A stretch of DNA of 64,000 bases from DATARH01 sp963734125 (GTDB taxonomy: Bacteria; Pseudomonadota; Alphaproteobacteria; ATCC43930; CGMCC-115725). A program made the translations under genes and the position numbers. Shown here one piece after another: positions 1-10,873 of the stretch (position 1 is its first letter; the number at the start of each line of letters is the position of its first letter). The stretch covers positions 62,001 through 126,000 of the forward strand of contig CAVTGB010000086.1 of the NCBI GenBank assembly GCA_963734125.1, read 5' to 3'. The notes under the pieces were generated by a model that searched no databases, had not been told where the DNA came from, and was given only the letters and a program-made list of their open reading frames with translations.

Positions 1-841
1 CGGCCTTGAAGGTGCCGTAGGCGGCCGAGGAGGTCTGGATCATCCCGCATTCGCCGGAAATGAACTTGGGCTCGGGTGTGCTCTCGCGCCCGCCGTAATC
101 GAAGTCCTTGTCCTTCTGGGCGGCCGCGAGATTGGCGATGTGGCGGATGACGGTCGGGTTGTTGAAGTCGAGCACCGCATCGGGGCCTTCCAGCCCGTTC
201 GCCTTGGTCGCCAGCGGGAGATTGTGCCAGGCGCTGAAATTCTCGATTTGGGTCCAACTGACCCACGCAGCGGTGAAGCCGCAGGGCAGCCCGCCGGCGC
301 GCAGCTTTTTCGCCGTCTCGAAGGTTTCGGGCCAGGTTTTGGGCGGCTTATCGGGGTCGAGCCCGGCTTTTTTGAACGCATCCTTGTTCCAATAGACGAC
401 CGGGGTCGAGCTGTTGAACGGATAGGACAGCATCTTGCCATCGGCGGTGCTGAAATAGCCGGTGACCGCCGGCAGGTAGGCGTTGGGATCGAACTTTTCG
501 CCGGCATCTGCCATCAGCTGATAGACCGGCTTCACGGCGCCCTTGGCCGCCATCATCGTCGCCGTGCCGACTTCGAACACCTGCACGATGTCGGGCGGAT
601 TGCCGGCACGATAGGCGGCGATCGCCGCGGTCATCGTCTCGGCATAGGAGCCCTTGAATACCGGGACCACCTTGTACTCGGTCTGTGAGGCATTGAAATC
701 GGCGGCGATCTTGTTGACCCGCTCGCCATTGACCGCCGTCATCGCGTGCCACCACTGCAATTCGATCGGATCTGCCGCGGCGGGGGCCAGCAACGAGATC
801 ATCGCACCGATCAGAGCGGCGGCCAGGATTGTCGGTTTCAT
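1..841 (-). CDS. ugpB: UgpB-like ABC transporter substrate-binding protein (partial, runs off window)
   Basis: This minus-strand frame is open from an ATG at 841 to the window edge, about 280 codons, so the C-terminus is missing. It begins with a signal peptide (MKPTILAAALIGAMISLL...A-A-ADP), followed by the mature start IELQWWHAMTAVNGERV that is typical of periplasmic sn-glycerol-3-phosphate binding proteins. Later stretches such as YNVV-type binding-lobe sequence, NPPDIVQVFEVGTATMM and YPFNSSTPVVYWNKDAF fit UgpB closely. The family delivers glycerol-3-phosphate or glycerophosphodiesters to the UgpAEC permease; those partners would lie to the left of the window. A related sugar-binding family-1 protein is the alternative. 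Confidence 0.88.
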   Translation of the reverse strand, partial: MKPTILAAALIGAMISLLAPAAADPIELQWWHAMTAVNGERVNKIAADFNASQTEYKVVPVFKGSYAETMTAAIAAYRAGNPPDIVQVFEVGTATMMAAKGAVKPVYQLMADAGEKFDPNAYLPAVTGYFSTADGKMLSYPFNSSTPVVYWNKDAFKKAGLDPDKPPKTWPETFETAKKLRAGGLPCGFTAAWVSWTQIENFSAWHNLPLATKANGLEGPDAVLDFNNPTVIRHIANLAAAQKDKDFDYGGRESTPEPKFISGECGMIQTSSAAYGTFKA

Positions 842-965
842 GCGGCATCCTCCAAGCTGTGGCGGTCGAGACCGAGCTGTCCAACGTCCGGCCGGAACCT
901 TGCCAAATAGCAACCGAAGCCGGAAGCTTTTGTGACGGAGTGCGATACGGCGGAAGGATCTTTAA

Positions 966-1696
966 GTGAAGCTGCCTCGCATCGGCACGGTTTCCGCCGC
1001 TTCCGGCGAGGAAGTACGGCGGCGCGCGACCGCTCTCGAACTCGGGGCGCCGGTATCGATTCGGGTCAACCCGCGGGCGCGACGGCTGTTGCTGCGCGTC
1101 GATGCGGCCTCACGCCAGGTCGAGTTGGTGTTGCCCTATGGCGTCCCGGCCGAGCATGGCCTGAAGTTCCTCGCCGCGCAGCGCGGCTGGATCACGGCCC
1201 GCCTCGAGGCCCTGCCCGCGCCGGTGCCGTTCGCGGTAGGGGCGATCGTGCCGGTATTCGGGCTGCCGCACCGCATCGCCCGGGAAACCGACCCGGCCGC
1301 GCCGCCGGTCGCAATCCACGGTGGCGAGATCCGCGTCCGCGGCGACCCGGCCCATCTCGCGCGCCGGGTGAGGGACCATCTGGTGCGTCTGGCGCGCGCG
1401 GAACTGACCCGGCGTGCCCGCCTCTTTGCCGCGCGGATCGGCCGGCCGATTGCCCGGGTCGGGGTGCGCGAGACCAAGAGCCGCTGGGGCAGCTGTTCGG
1501 CGCAGGGCGCACTCTCGTTCAGCTGGCGTCTCGTGCTGACGCCCGAGGCGGTCATGGATTATGTCGTCGCCCACGAGGTGGCCCACCTCGCCGAGATGAA
1601 CCATGGGCCGCGCTTCTGGCGGGTGGTGCGGACCCTTACGCCCGATTGCGCATCGGCGCGCGCCTGGCTCAAGCGGCACCGCAGTGGGCTTTTCGC

Positions 1697-1706
<10 letters not shown>
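966..1706 (+). CDS. YgjP-like zinc metallopeptidase (M48-related, DUF45)
   Basis: This is a 246-residue soluble protein. It has the family layout: an N-terminal beta-rich region with IRVNPRARRLLLRVD, then the RWGSCS block near residue 177, and the zinc motif HEVAHL near residue 201 followed by NHGPRFW. The HExxH histidines and downstream histidine are the expected metal ligands. Members are predicted metal-dependent hydrolases with no well-defined substrate. The start at 966 places the gene just downstream of and divergent from the ugpB-like gene. Its 3' end overlaps the convergent AmpG-like gene by about 10 bases. No frameshift is seen. Confidence 0.9.
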
Positions 1707-3037
<1,331 letters not shown>

Positions 3038-3104
3038 CGATACACGTCTCTCGCCATGCCAGCGGCGGCGGTTATGATATGCCGGCGCAGCGGGAGGAAA
3101 TGAC

Positions 3105-4775
3105 ATGGCCATGGAACAGCCGACGATCGAAACTGATTACATCGTGATCGGGGCGGGTTCGGCCGGCTGCGCTGTGGCGGCGCGGCTGAGCGAGGATCCG
3201 GCGACCCGGGTGGTCCTCATCGAAGCCGGTGGCGAAGACAAGAATCGCTGGATCCACATCCCATTGGGCTTTGGCAAGACCTTCGCCGACCCGAGCGTCA
3301 ACTGGTGCTACGAGACCGAGCCCGACCCCGGGGCCGCCGACCGCCGGGTGTTCTGGCCGCGCGGCAAGGTGCTCGGCGGCTCATCGTCGATCAACGGCAT
3401 GGTCTATATCCGCGGCCAGGCCGAGGATTTCGACCATTGGCGCCAGCTCGGCAACACTGGCTGGTCGTCGGCGGACGTGCTCCCCTATTTCCGGCGCGCC
3501 GAAGACCAGACCCGCGGCGCCGACGCGTTCCATGGCGCCGGCGGCCCGCTCTGCCGTTTCCGATGTCGAGCGCCACCCGATCGCCGAAGCCTTCATCGAC
3601 GAGCGCGCTCGAATTGGGCTTTCCGCGCAACGACGATTTCAACGGAGCGAGCCAGGATGGCGTCGGCTATCACCAGACGACGACGCGCAACGGCCGGCGC
3701 TGCTCGACCGCGGTCGGCTATCTGCGCCCGGCGATGCAGCGCCCCAATCTGCAGGTCGTGACCGAGGCGCTTGACCGAAAAAATCCTGTTCGACGGGCAG
3801 CCGCGCGGTCGGCGTCGCCTTCCGTCGCGGCGGCGAGACGAGGGACCGCCCGCGCCGCGCGCGAGATCATCCTGTGCGGCGGCGCGATCAACTCGCCGCA
3901 ACTCCTGATGCTGTCCGGCATCGGGCCCGAGGCGCATCTGGCGGCGCTCGGCATCCCGGTGGTACAGGCGTCTGCCCGGGGTCGGACAGAGCCTGCAGGA
4001 CCATTATTCGGCGCCGATCAAACTGAAATGCCGGCTGCCGGTCACCGTCAACGACGTGATGCTGAGCAACGCGAAGAAGCTCAAGGTCGGGCTGCAATAT
4101 TACGTGTTCCACCGCGGGCCCCTGGCGATGATCAGCTCGCCCGCGGCGTTGTTCGCGCGCACCCGGGCGGAGCTCGCCTCGCCCGATATCAAATGCTCGA
4201 TCCGCCGTTCAGCGCCGAGCGGCCGCAGGACGGGCTGCACCCGTGGTCGGGGTTCACGATGATCGCCTATCAGCTGCGCCCGGACAGCCGCGGCCAGATC
4301 ACCTTGAAGAGCGCCAACCCGGCCGACCCGCCGGCGATGTCACCCGAACTATCTGACCGCCGAGACCGACCAGCGCACCATCGTCGCCGGGCTGAAGCTG
4401 TGCCGCCGCATCCTCGCCAGCCCGCTCGATGCAGCGCTTTCGTCGAGTCGGAATTCCTGCCCGGACCCGACGGTGCAGAGCGACGAGGAGCTGTTGGACT
4501 ACGCGCGCCGGCGCGGCGGCACGGTGTTTCACCCGACCAGCACCTGCAAGATGGGGGTCGACGCGATGGCGGTGGTCGATCCCGAGCTGCGGGTGCGCGG
4601 GATCGAGGGGCTGCGCGTCGCCGACGCCTCGGTCATGCCGACCGTGGTTTCGGGCAACACCAATGCCGCAACGATCATGATCGGCGAGAAGGCCGCCGAT
4701 CTGGTGCGCGCGAGCGGCGGCGCGGCTGGCGGCGTGATGCCGGCCAGTAGGCAAGAACCCGCGCGTGCCGTGTAG
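3105..4775 (+). pseudogene. GMC-family FAD oxidoreductase (choline dehydrogenase-like), frameshifted
   Basis: The N-terminus has the dinucleotide-binding motif YIVIGAGSAGCAVAARLSED and the GMC signature WPRGKVLGGSSSINGMVYIRG. The C-terminus has the conserved HPTSTCKMG and the closing block DASVMPTVVSGNTNAATIMIGEKA. The total span of 1,671 bases fits a normal protein of about 550 residues. The frame jumps several times (near 3550, 3600, 3775, 3830, 3985, 4195, 4345 and 4430). At positions I checked, a single extra base restores the frame, with no internal stops otherwise, so sequencing error is likelier than decay. Such enzymes oxidize alcohols such as choline or polyethylene glycol; the substrate cannot be told here. 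Confidence 0.82.
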
Positions 4776-4817
4776 AAAATGTCGCATCGAACCGCGGCCG
4801 AAAGGGAGGGCCGCAAC

Positions 4818-5319
4818 ATGACCGAGAAAACCGCGCAATCCGTCGCGAATTTGGGCTATCACGCGCACATCTATTACGATCCGGAAAAGACGCGCGGCGT
4901 CGCCGAGCGGGTGTGCGCGGCGGTCGAGCGAGAAATTCCGCGTCGAGATCGAGGGCTTCCGCGACGAGCCGCGCGGTCCGCACCCGATCTCCAACGTGCT
5001 CGTCGTCTTCAAGCCCGACCAGTTCGAGCATGTCGTGCCGTGGCTGATGCTGAACCGCGACGGGCTCGACGTGCTGGTGCATCCGCTGACCACTCGATGC
5101 CGTCGAGGACCACAGCAGCTTCGCGATCTGGCTCGGCAACCCGGTCGAGCTTGAAGCTTCACACGCTGCCCCACGGCCGCGGCGGCCAGCTGCCGAGCGG
5201 GGTACCCCGTGCTGGGCGGGAGCGATGCGCGTTTCGAGGAGGCGGCGGATTACGCTTCGCTGATCCGCGAGTTTGGGGGAGGGAACCGATGCTGCCACGC
5301 CACGAAAACGAGCTGTTGA
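4818..5319 (+). pseudogene. DOPA 4,5-dioxygenase-like protein, frameshifted
   Basis: The ATG at 4818 follows a GGGAGG ribosome binding site. The product begins with NLGYHAHIYYDPEKTR, and other frames continue with FRVEIEGFRDEPRGPHPISNVLVVF, then VPWLMLNRDGLDVLVHP and DDAVEDHSSFAIWLGNPVEL. This is the small DOPA-dioxygenase fold, where the histidines in YHAHIYYD, GPHP and LVHP bind iron. Frame changes occur near 4930, 5097 and after 5155. The family domain ends near 5150; the last 150 bases read YPVLGGSDARFEEAADYASLIREFGGG and may be an extension, so the true 3' end is uncertain. It precedes a Rieske oxygenase, which suggests aromatic ring cleavage. Confidence 0.7.
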
Positions 5320-6569
5320 CCCGGATCGGGCCGGAGACCCCGATGGGCAAGGACGATGCGGCGCTATTGGATCCCGGCCTGCCTGGCAAGTGAGATCGCC
5401 GAGCCGGATGGTCCGCCGGTGCGGGTGAAGCTCATGGGCGAAGACCTCGTCGCCTTTCGCGACAGCGAGGGCCAGCATCGGCCTCCTCGACGAATTCTGC
5501 CCGCACCGCCGGGTCTCGTTGTTTTTCGGGCGCAACGAGGAATGCGGCCTCGCTGCGTCTACCACGGCTGGAAATTCGACGTCGAAGGCAACTGCCTCGA
5601 TCAGCTGAACGAGCCTCCTGAGCACCAGTTCAAGCAGCAGGATCCACATCACCGCCTATCCGACCGTCGAATTGGGCGGCATCGTATGGGCCTATCTGGG
5701 GCCGCCCGACAAGATCCCGGCCGTGCCGAAATTCGCCTGGACCCAGGCGCCCCCGACCCATCGCCACGTCACCAAGGTCGTCCAGGAATGCAATTGGCTG
5801 CAGGCTTTGGAGGGCGGGCTCGACACCTCGCACGCGCCGATCATGCATCGCCTGTTGAAGGACGATGCCGGGCGCGGCGGCGTCAAACCGTCAAACCCCT
5901 ATGTCCGCGCCGGCGCGCCCTCGATTGTCCTCGACCTCACCGACTATGGCTATCAGTACGCCGGCATCAGGCGGCTCGGCGACGAGCAGATGCACGTCCG
6001 CACCTATCATTTCATCCTGCCGTTCCACCAGATCCGCTATTCAGCTTCGGAGCGCGGCCTGCCGACCGACGCCGGGCATATCTGGGTGCCCGTCGATGAC
6101 CATACCTGCATGGTCTACAACTGGTGCTACAGCAAATCGGACGCGCTCGACGCGGTCGACCGGCTCGAAAAGGGCCTCGGCAACGGCCCCCTTCATGTCG
6201 ATCAGCAGACCTTCCGCTCGAAGGCCCGCCTCGAGAACAACTACTTGATCGACCGCGCGGTGCAGAAGACCCTGAGCTATACCGGGATCGACGGCGTCAA
6301 TGTCCAGGACCGCGCGATCCAGGAGAGCATGGGGCGGATTGTCGATCGCCTGGGCGAACACCTCGGCCCCGCCGACAAGGCGATCGTCTATATGCGTCGC
6401 CTGTTGCGCCAGGCCGTGAAGACGGTCGAGGAGGGCGGCACTCCGCCGGGCATCGCAGCCGACCTACTACACACTGACGACCGGGCTCGATGTGTTGCCG
6501 CGCGGCGCCGACTGGCGCGCGGTCATCGCCCCCGATATCACGGCCGAGAGAATATTGCAGACCGTGTGA
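5289..6569 (+). pseudogene. Rieske [2Fe-2S] ring-hydroxylating oxygenase alpha subunit, copy 1, frameshifted
   Basis: The product closely matches copy 2 at 7335-8614 over its length. The pieces MLPRHENELLTRIGPETPMG, RYWIPACLASEIAEPD, the Rieske ligands CPH and CVYHGW, and the mononuclear-iron stretch QECNWLQALEGGLDTSHAPIMH are all present but in different frames. Alignment with copy 2 places extra bases near 5352, 5473 and 5638, a missing base near 5551, and another change near 6463. The closest known type is the phthalate-4,5-dioxygenase oxygenase group, which uses a separate reductase that I do not see here. The C-terminus reads DWRAVIAPDITAERILQTV. Confidence 0.85.
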
Positions 6570-6599
6570 GCCGCGGCGGGCGAACTTGCGGAGGCGCTT

Positions 6600-7214
6600 G
6601 TGGTCCGCGAACCGATTCTGAAGCCGGTGCCGATCGGCGAACTGCATCCGACGCAGATCACCGTCGGGATGGAGGAGGTGCGCGCCAAGCGGAAGGAATG
6701 GCGCGCCAAGGGCGACGACCGCGCCGGCGCTTTTCTCGGCAGGCACCTGATCCCGGTGGTGCTCGGGCCGAAATCCCGCTCTTACGTGATCGACCACCAT
6801 CATCTCGCCCGCGCCCTCTTCGACGAGGGCGTGCCGCACGTGCTGACGACTCTGGTGGCCGATCTCGGCCGGCTCGATCAGGACACATTCTGGGTCGTGC
6901 TCGACAATCGCGGGTGGATGCACCCGTTCGACGACCAGGGAAAGCGGCGGGGGTACAAAGCGATCCCGCAATCGGTGGCCGACCTCGTCGACGATCCCTA
7001 TCGCTCGCTCGCCGGGGCGTTGCGGCGCGCCGGCGGCTTCGCCAAGGATACGACGCCGTTCAGCGAGTTTCTGTGGGCCGATTTCCTGCGTCGGCGGATC
7101 GGCAGGAAGCGTGTCGAGAGCCATTTCGATCAGGCCCGCGAGGAGGCGCTGCGCCTTGCCCGCGGCCACGAAGCCGACTACCTGCCCGGCTGGTGCGGCC
7201 CGGTCGACGAGTGA
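6600..7214 (+). CDS. ParB-like nuclease-fold protein (ParBc_2-type)
   Basis: This is an intact 204-residue protein starting with GTG. It opens with ILKPVPIGELHPTQITVGMEEV, a typical ParB/sulfiredoxin-fold first strand. A mid-region follows with VIDHHHLARALFDEGV, the family counterpart of the ParB box, and then DQDTFWVVLDNRGWMHPFD. This subgroup is not a chromosome-partition ParB: there is no helix-turn-helix or CTPase context. Its function is unknown. It sits between the two Rieske copies in the same orientation, with 30 bases after copy 1, so it was probably carried along with the oxygenase duplication or belongs to that operon. Confidence 0.75.
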   Translation: MVREPILKPVPIGELHPTQITVGMEEVRAKRKEWRAKGDDRAGAFLGRHLIPVVLGPKSRSYVIDHHHLARALFDEGVPHVLTTLVADLGRLDQDTFWVVLDNRGWMHPFDDQGKRRGYKAIPQSVADLVDDPYRSLAGALRRAGGFAKDTTPFSEFLWADFLRRRIGRKRVESHFDQAREEALRLARGHEADYLPGWCGPVDE

Positions 7215-7334
7215 GCGGGGCCGCCCCTTCCAAAACTCACTCCCAATCGCGCCGAGATAGGCTATTCTTGCCCGATACGGCCCCCCGACCGGCGATCGGG
7301 CGCGGCCGCAAACGCTAATGCGAGGAGCCGGCTT

Positions 7335-8614
7335 ATGCTGCCACCGAAAGAAAACGAACTGATCACCCGCGTCGGCGCGGGGACGCCAATGGGTAATGCG
7401 ATGCGGCGCTATTGGATCCCGGCGTGCCTGGCGAGCGAGGTCGCCGAGCCGGATTGCCCGCCGGTGCGCGTCAAGCTGATGGGCGAAGACCTCGTCGCCT
7501 TTCGCGACAGCGACGGTCAGATCGGCCTCCTCGACGAATTCTGCCCGCATCGCCGGGTCTCGCTCTTTTTCGGGCGCAACGAGGAATGCGGCCTGCGCTG
7601 CGTGTACCACGGCTGGAAATTCGACGTTGAGGGCAACTGCCTCGATCAGCTGAACGAGCCTCCGGAGCACCAGTTCAAGCAGCACATCCACATCACCGCC
7701 TATCCGACGGCCGAGTTGGGCGGGATCGTCTGGGCCTATCTCGGCCCGCCCGAACATATGCCGGCGCCGCCCAAATTCGCCTGGACCCAGGTGCCCGAGG
7801 CGCGCCGCCATGTGTCGAAGGTCATCGAGGAGTGCAACTGGCTGCAGGCCCTGGAAGGCGGTATCGACACCTCGCACGCGCCGATCCTCCACCGCCTCCT
7901 CACCGACAATTCGACGCGCGGCGGGATCAAGCCGTCCTCGCCCTTTGTCCGCGGCAAGGCGCCCAACCTCGTCGTCGATGTCACCGATTACGGCTATCTC
8001 TATGCCGGCATTCGGCCATTGGGCGATTCGGACGTGCACATCCGCACCTATCATTTCGTCATGCCGTTCCACCAGATCCGCCCGTCTCGCTCGGACTGGG
8101 GCTGCCGTGCGACGCCGGCCACATCTGGGTCCCGATGGATGACGAGAACTGCATGGTCTACAACTGGATGTATTCGACGACCGATGCGCCCCTGACAGAC
8201 GAGGACCGGCGCGAGCGCGGCATCGGCAACGGCCCCGACTTCGTCGACCAGACGACCTTCCGGTCAAAGCAGAACCGCTCGAACAATTACGGGCTCAATC
8301 GCGAAGTCCAGCGCACCGAGAGCTACACCGGGATCGACGGCATCAACCAGCAGGACCGTGCACTGCAGGAGACGATGGGGCGCATCGTCGACCGCTCGAA
8401 GGAGCACCTCGGGCCGGCCGACAAGGCGATCGGCCAAGCCCGCCGGATGCTGCGCGCGGCGGTCATGGCCGTGAAGGATGGCGGCAATCCGGCCGGCACC
8501 GGCACCAGCTACTATCACATCCGCGCCGGGGAAGAGGTGCTGGCGCGCGACGCCGACTGGCACGAGATCATGGCGCCCGACATCACCAAGGAAAAGATCC
8601 TGCAAACGGTCTGA
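7335..8614 (+). pseudogene. Rieske [2Fe-2S] ring-hydroxylating oxygenase alpha subunit, copy 2, one frameshift
   Basis: This copy reads cleanly for about 250 residues. The Rieske centre appears as FCPHRRVSLFFGRNEECG followed by CVYHGWKFD, giving the C-x-H and C-x2-H ligands. The catalytic iron region is EECNWLQALEGGIDTSHAPILH. A single-base loss in a G-run near 8095 switches the frame; the rest (DAGHIWVPMDDENCMVYNW to ITKEKILQTV) follows to the stop at 8612-8614. A GAGGAG box precedes the ATG at 7335. The enzyme should hydroxylate an aromatic or N-heterocyclic substrate with an unlinked reductase. It is the reference for locating errors in copy 1. Confidence 0.88.
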
Positions 8615-8757
8615 GGCATCGGGCCTGCCCCTCACCAGGGGCTGGCCGACCGGCGCCTCGCGAGCCTACCAGGGATACTTCGATCTCCTTGACGCGACCT
8701 GCCCGCGGGCGCTTATTTCGGCGGTCCGCCGCCGTTTTGTCGCCAAGGAGCATGTCG

Positions 8758-9687
8758 ATGGCGTCTTCGCCGTTTGCCGGGGTCTTGGTCCCGGTTCTGA
8801 CCCCGTTCACCCGCTCGGGCGAGCCCGACGCCGGGCGGTTCATCGCGTTCTGCCGGTGGCTCCTCGATGAGGGCGCCGATGGCTTGGCGATCTTCGGCAC
8901 GACCAGCGAAGCCAATTCGATGTCGGGGGCCGAGCGGACGGAACTGCTCGACCGCCTGGTCGCGGCCGGGATCCCGCCGGCAAAGCTGATGCCGGGGGCC
9001 GGGGCCTGCTCGGTGACCGAGGCGGCGACCCTGATCCGCCACGCCGTCGGGCACGGGGTCGGCGGCGTTCTTCTGCTGCCGCCCTTTTATTACAAGGGCA
9101 TGGACGACGATGGGCTGTTCGCGTTTTTTGCCGGGGTCATCGAGCGGGTCGGTTCGGCGGCGTTGCGGATTTTTCTCTATCACATCCCGCCGCAGACCGT
9201 GCTCGGCCTCTCGCTCGACCTCGTCGGGCGGCTGATCAAGGCCTACCCAGAGACCGTCGTCGGTCTGAAGGACAGCTCCGGCGACTGGAACAACACCGCC
9301 GCGCTGATCGAGCGCTACCCGGGGTTTGCCGTGTTCCCCGGCTCGGAAGTCTTTCTCCTCGACGGGTTGCGCAAGGGCGCGGTCGGCTGCATCACCGCGA
9401 CCGGCAATGTCAACGTGACCGGGATCCGCAAGGTCTATGAGAATTGGCGCACCCCGGAGGCCGATCGGCTGCAGGCCGAGATCACGCTCGCCCGCAAGAC
9501 GATCCAGGCCTACCCGATGGTGCCGGCGCTGAAGCGGATCGTCGCGCATTTCCATCACGACCCCGATTGGGCCGCGGTCCGCCCGCCGATGGTCGCGCTG
9601 AGCGAGGCGCAATCGGCCGCGCTTCTCGGCGATCTGGCGAAAATCGGATTCACCCTCGGCGAGCGCCGGAGGGAAGCTGCCGAGTAG
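8758..9687 (+). CDS. Dihydrodipicolinate synthase/N-acetylneuraminate lyase-family aldolase
   Basis: This is an intact TIM-barrel class I aldolase of about 309 residues. FGTTSEANSM is the family GTTGE-type motif, FLYHIPPQT holds the conserved tyrosine, and VVGLKDSSGD holds the Schiff-base lysine. The start is set by AAGGAG at 8745-8750 with seven bases to the ATG at 8758; the ATG at 8752 lies too close. The gene is eleven bases from the cupin dioxygenase and probably co-transcribed. In such an aromatic cluster it could be a hydratase-aldolase or pyruvate-releasing aldolase rather than lysine-pathway DapA; the sequence alone does not decide. Confidence 0.85.
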   Translation: MASSPFAGVLVPVLTPFTRSGEPDAGRFIAFCRWLLDEGADGLAIFGTTSEANSMSGAERTELLDRLVAAGIPPAKLMPGAGACSVTEAATLIRHAVGHGVGGVLLLPPFYYKGMDDDGLFAFFAGVIERVGSAALRIFLYHIPPQTVLGLSLDLVGRLIKAYPETVVGLKDSSGDWNNTAALIERYPGFAVFPGSEVFLLDGLRKGAVGCITATGNVNVTGIRKVYENWRTPEADRLQAEITLARKTIQAYPMVPALKRIVAHFHHDPDWAAVRPPMVALSEAQSAALLGDLAKIGFTLGERRREAAE

Positions 9688-9698
9688 GAGGTCTCGTC

Positions 9699-10748
9699 AT
9701 GGCAACTGACACGGGTCCCGCCCGCACCGCCGAACGGCAGGCGTTCTACGAGCGGATCGCACCGGCAAATTTGGCGCCGCTGTGGGAAAGCCTCCACCGC
9801 ATGGTGACGCCGGAGCCGGTGCCGACGTGCGTGCCGGCGATCTGGCATTACCGCGATGTGCGGCCGCATCTGATGGAATCGGGCGGGCTCATCACCGCGC
9901 AGGAGGCGACGCGCCGCGTCTTGATGCTGATGAACCCGGGGCTCCAGGGCGAAGCCGGGGTTACCGGCTCCCTGTTCGCCGGATTGCAATTGATCATGCC
10001 CGGCGAGATCGCCCCGGCGCACCGCCACAGCCAATCGGCGTTGCGCTTTATCATCGAGGGGCACGGCGCCTACACCGCGGTCGATGGCGAGCGCACCGCG
10101 ATGGAGCCCGGCGACTTCGTGATCACTCCGTCCTGGACCTGGCATGACCACGGCAACGAGACTGACGCCCCGATGGTCTGGCTCGACGGGCTCGACATCC
10201 AGATCGTCAAGCTTTTGGGGGCGAGCTTTGCCGAGGGTTATCCGGACGATGTCCAGCCCGAAAGCCGCCCGCAAGGCGACAGCTTCGCCCGCTTTGGCCA
10301 CAACCTCCTGCCGGTCGACTGGAAGCCCGAGGTCAAAACTTCGCCGGTTTTCAACTATCCCTACGCGCGCACCCGCGAGGCGCTCGACGCGCTCCAGCGC
10401 AACGGCGCGGCGGACCCCTATCACGGCCATAAATTGCGCTATGTGAACCCCGCGAGCGGCGAGTTCGCGATGCCGACGATCGCCACCTTTGTTCAGCTGT
10501 TGCCAAAGGGCTTCGCCAGCCAGCCCTACCGCTCGACCGACGGGACGGTGTTTGTCGCGGTCGAGGGGAGCGGCAAAACCCGGATCGGCGACACGGTCTT
10601 TGCCTGGGAGCCGCATGACATCTTCGTCGTGCCGAGCTGGATGACGCATACCCACCACGCAGAGAGCGAAGCGGTGCTGTTCAGCTTCTCCGACCGGGTC
10701 GTGCAGGAAAAGCTCGGCCTCTGGCGCGAGGCCCGCGGCAACGCTTAA
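9699..10748 (+). CDS. Gentisate 1,2-dioxygenase-like bicupin
   Basis: This is an intact protein of 349 residues with two cupin domains. The first shows PAHRHSQSALRFIIEGHGAYT then GDFVITPSWTWHDHGN, giving the iron-binding histidines. The second, near residues 270-330, has FVAVEGSGKTRIGDTVFAWEPHDIFVVPSW. Opening and overall order match gentisate and salicylate 1,2-dioxygenases, which open the ring of gentisate to maleylpyruvate. AGGAG lies eight bases before the ATG at 9699. With the Rieske oxygenases and aldolase upstream, this suggests an aromatic degradation unit; the exact substrate is inferred. Confidence 0.87.
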   Translation: MATDTGPARTAERQAFYERIAPANLAPLWESLHRMVTPEPVPTCVPAIWHYRDVRPHLMESGGLITAQEATRRVLMLMNPGLQGEAGVTGSLFAGLQLIMPGEIAPAHRHSQSALRFIIEGHGAYTAVDGERTAMEPGDFVITPSWTWHDHGNETDAPMVWLDGLDIQIVKLLGASFAEGYPDDVQPESRPQGDSFARFGHNLLPVDWKPEVKTSPVFNYPYARTREALDALQRNGAADPYHGHKLRYVNPASGEFAMPTIATFVQLLPKGFASQPYRSTDGTVFVAVEGSGKTRIGDTVFAWEPHDIFVVPSWMTHTHHAESEAVLFSFSDRVVQEKLGLWREARGNA

Positions 10749-10781
10749 CGATCGACAAGGGAAATTGGTTTATAAGCGTCG

Positions 10782-10860
10782 TCACTCCTGCGAAAGCGGG
10801 GGCCCAGGGTAGGTGACGGTATCTCGCGGCCCTGGATTCCCGCTTGCGCGGGGATGACAG
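10782..10860. repeat. Bipartite palindromic intergenic repeat, copy 1
   Basis: Two inverted arms, GTCACTCCTGCGAAAGCGGG and TCCCGCTTGCGCGGGGATGA, flank a short spacer. The same plan recurs at 16243-16322 and 33746-33826, and as split arms at 12313 and 13710. These are typical intergenic REP-like elements of alphaproteobacteria. Confidence 0.75.
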
Positions 10861-10873
10861 ACGAGAGGGCGGC

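Noticed and set aside
6600..7214. Chromosome or plasmid partition ParB
   Set aside because: It lacks the helix-turn-helix, has no parA neighbour, and matches the ParBc_2 type instead.
6297..8267. 656-codon minus-strand open frame
   Set aside because: It mirrors the Rieske genes on the plus strand, which carry clear cluster and iron motifs. High GC gives long antisense frames.
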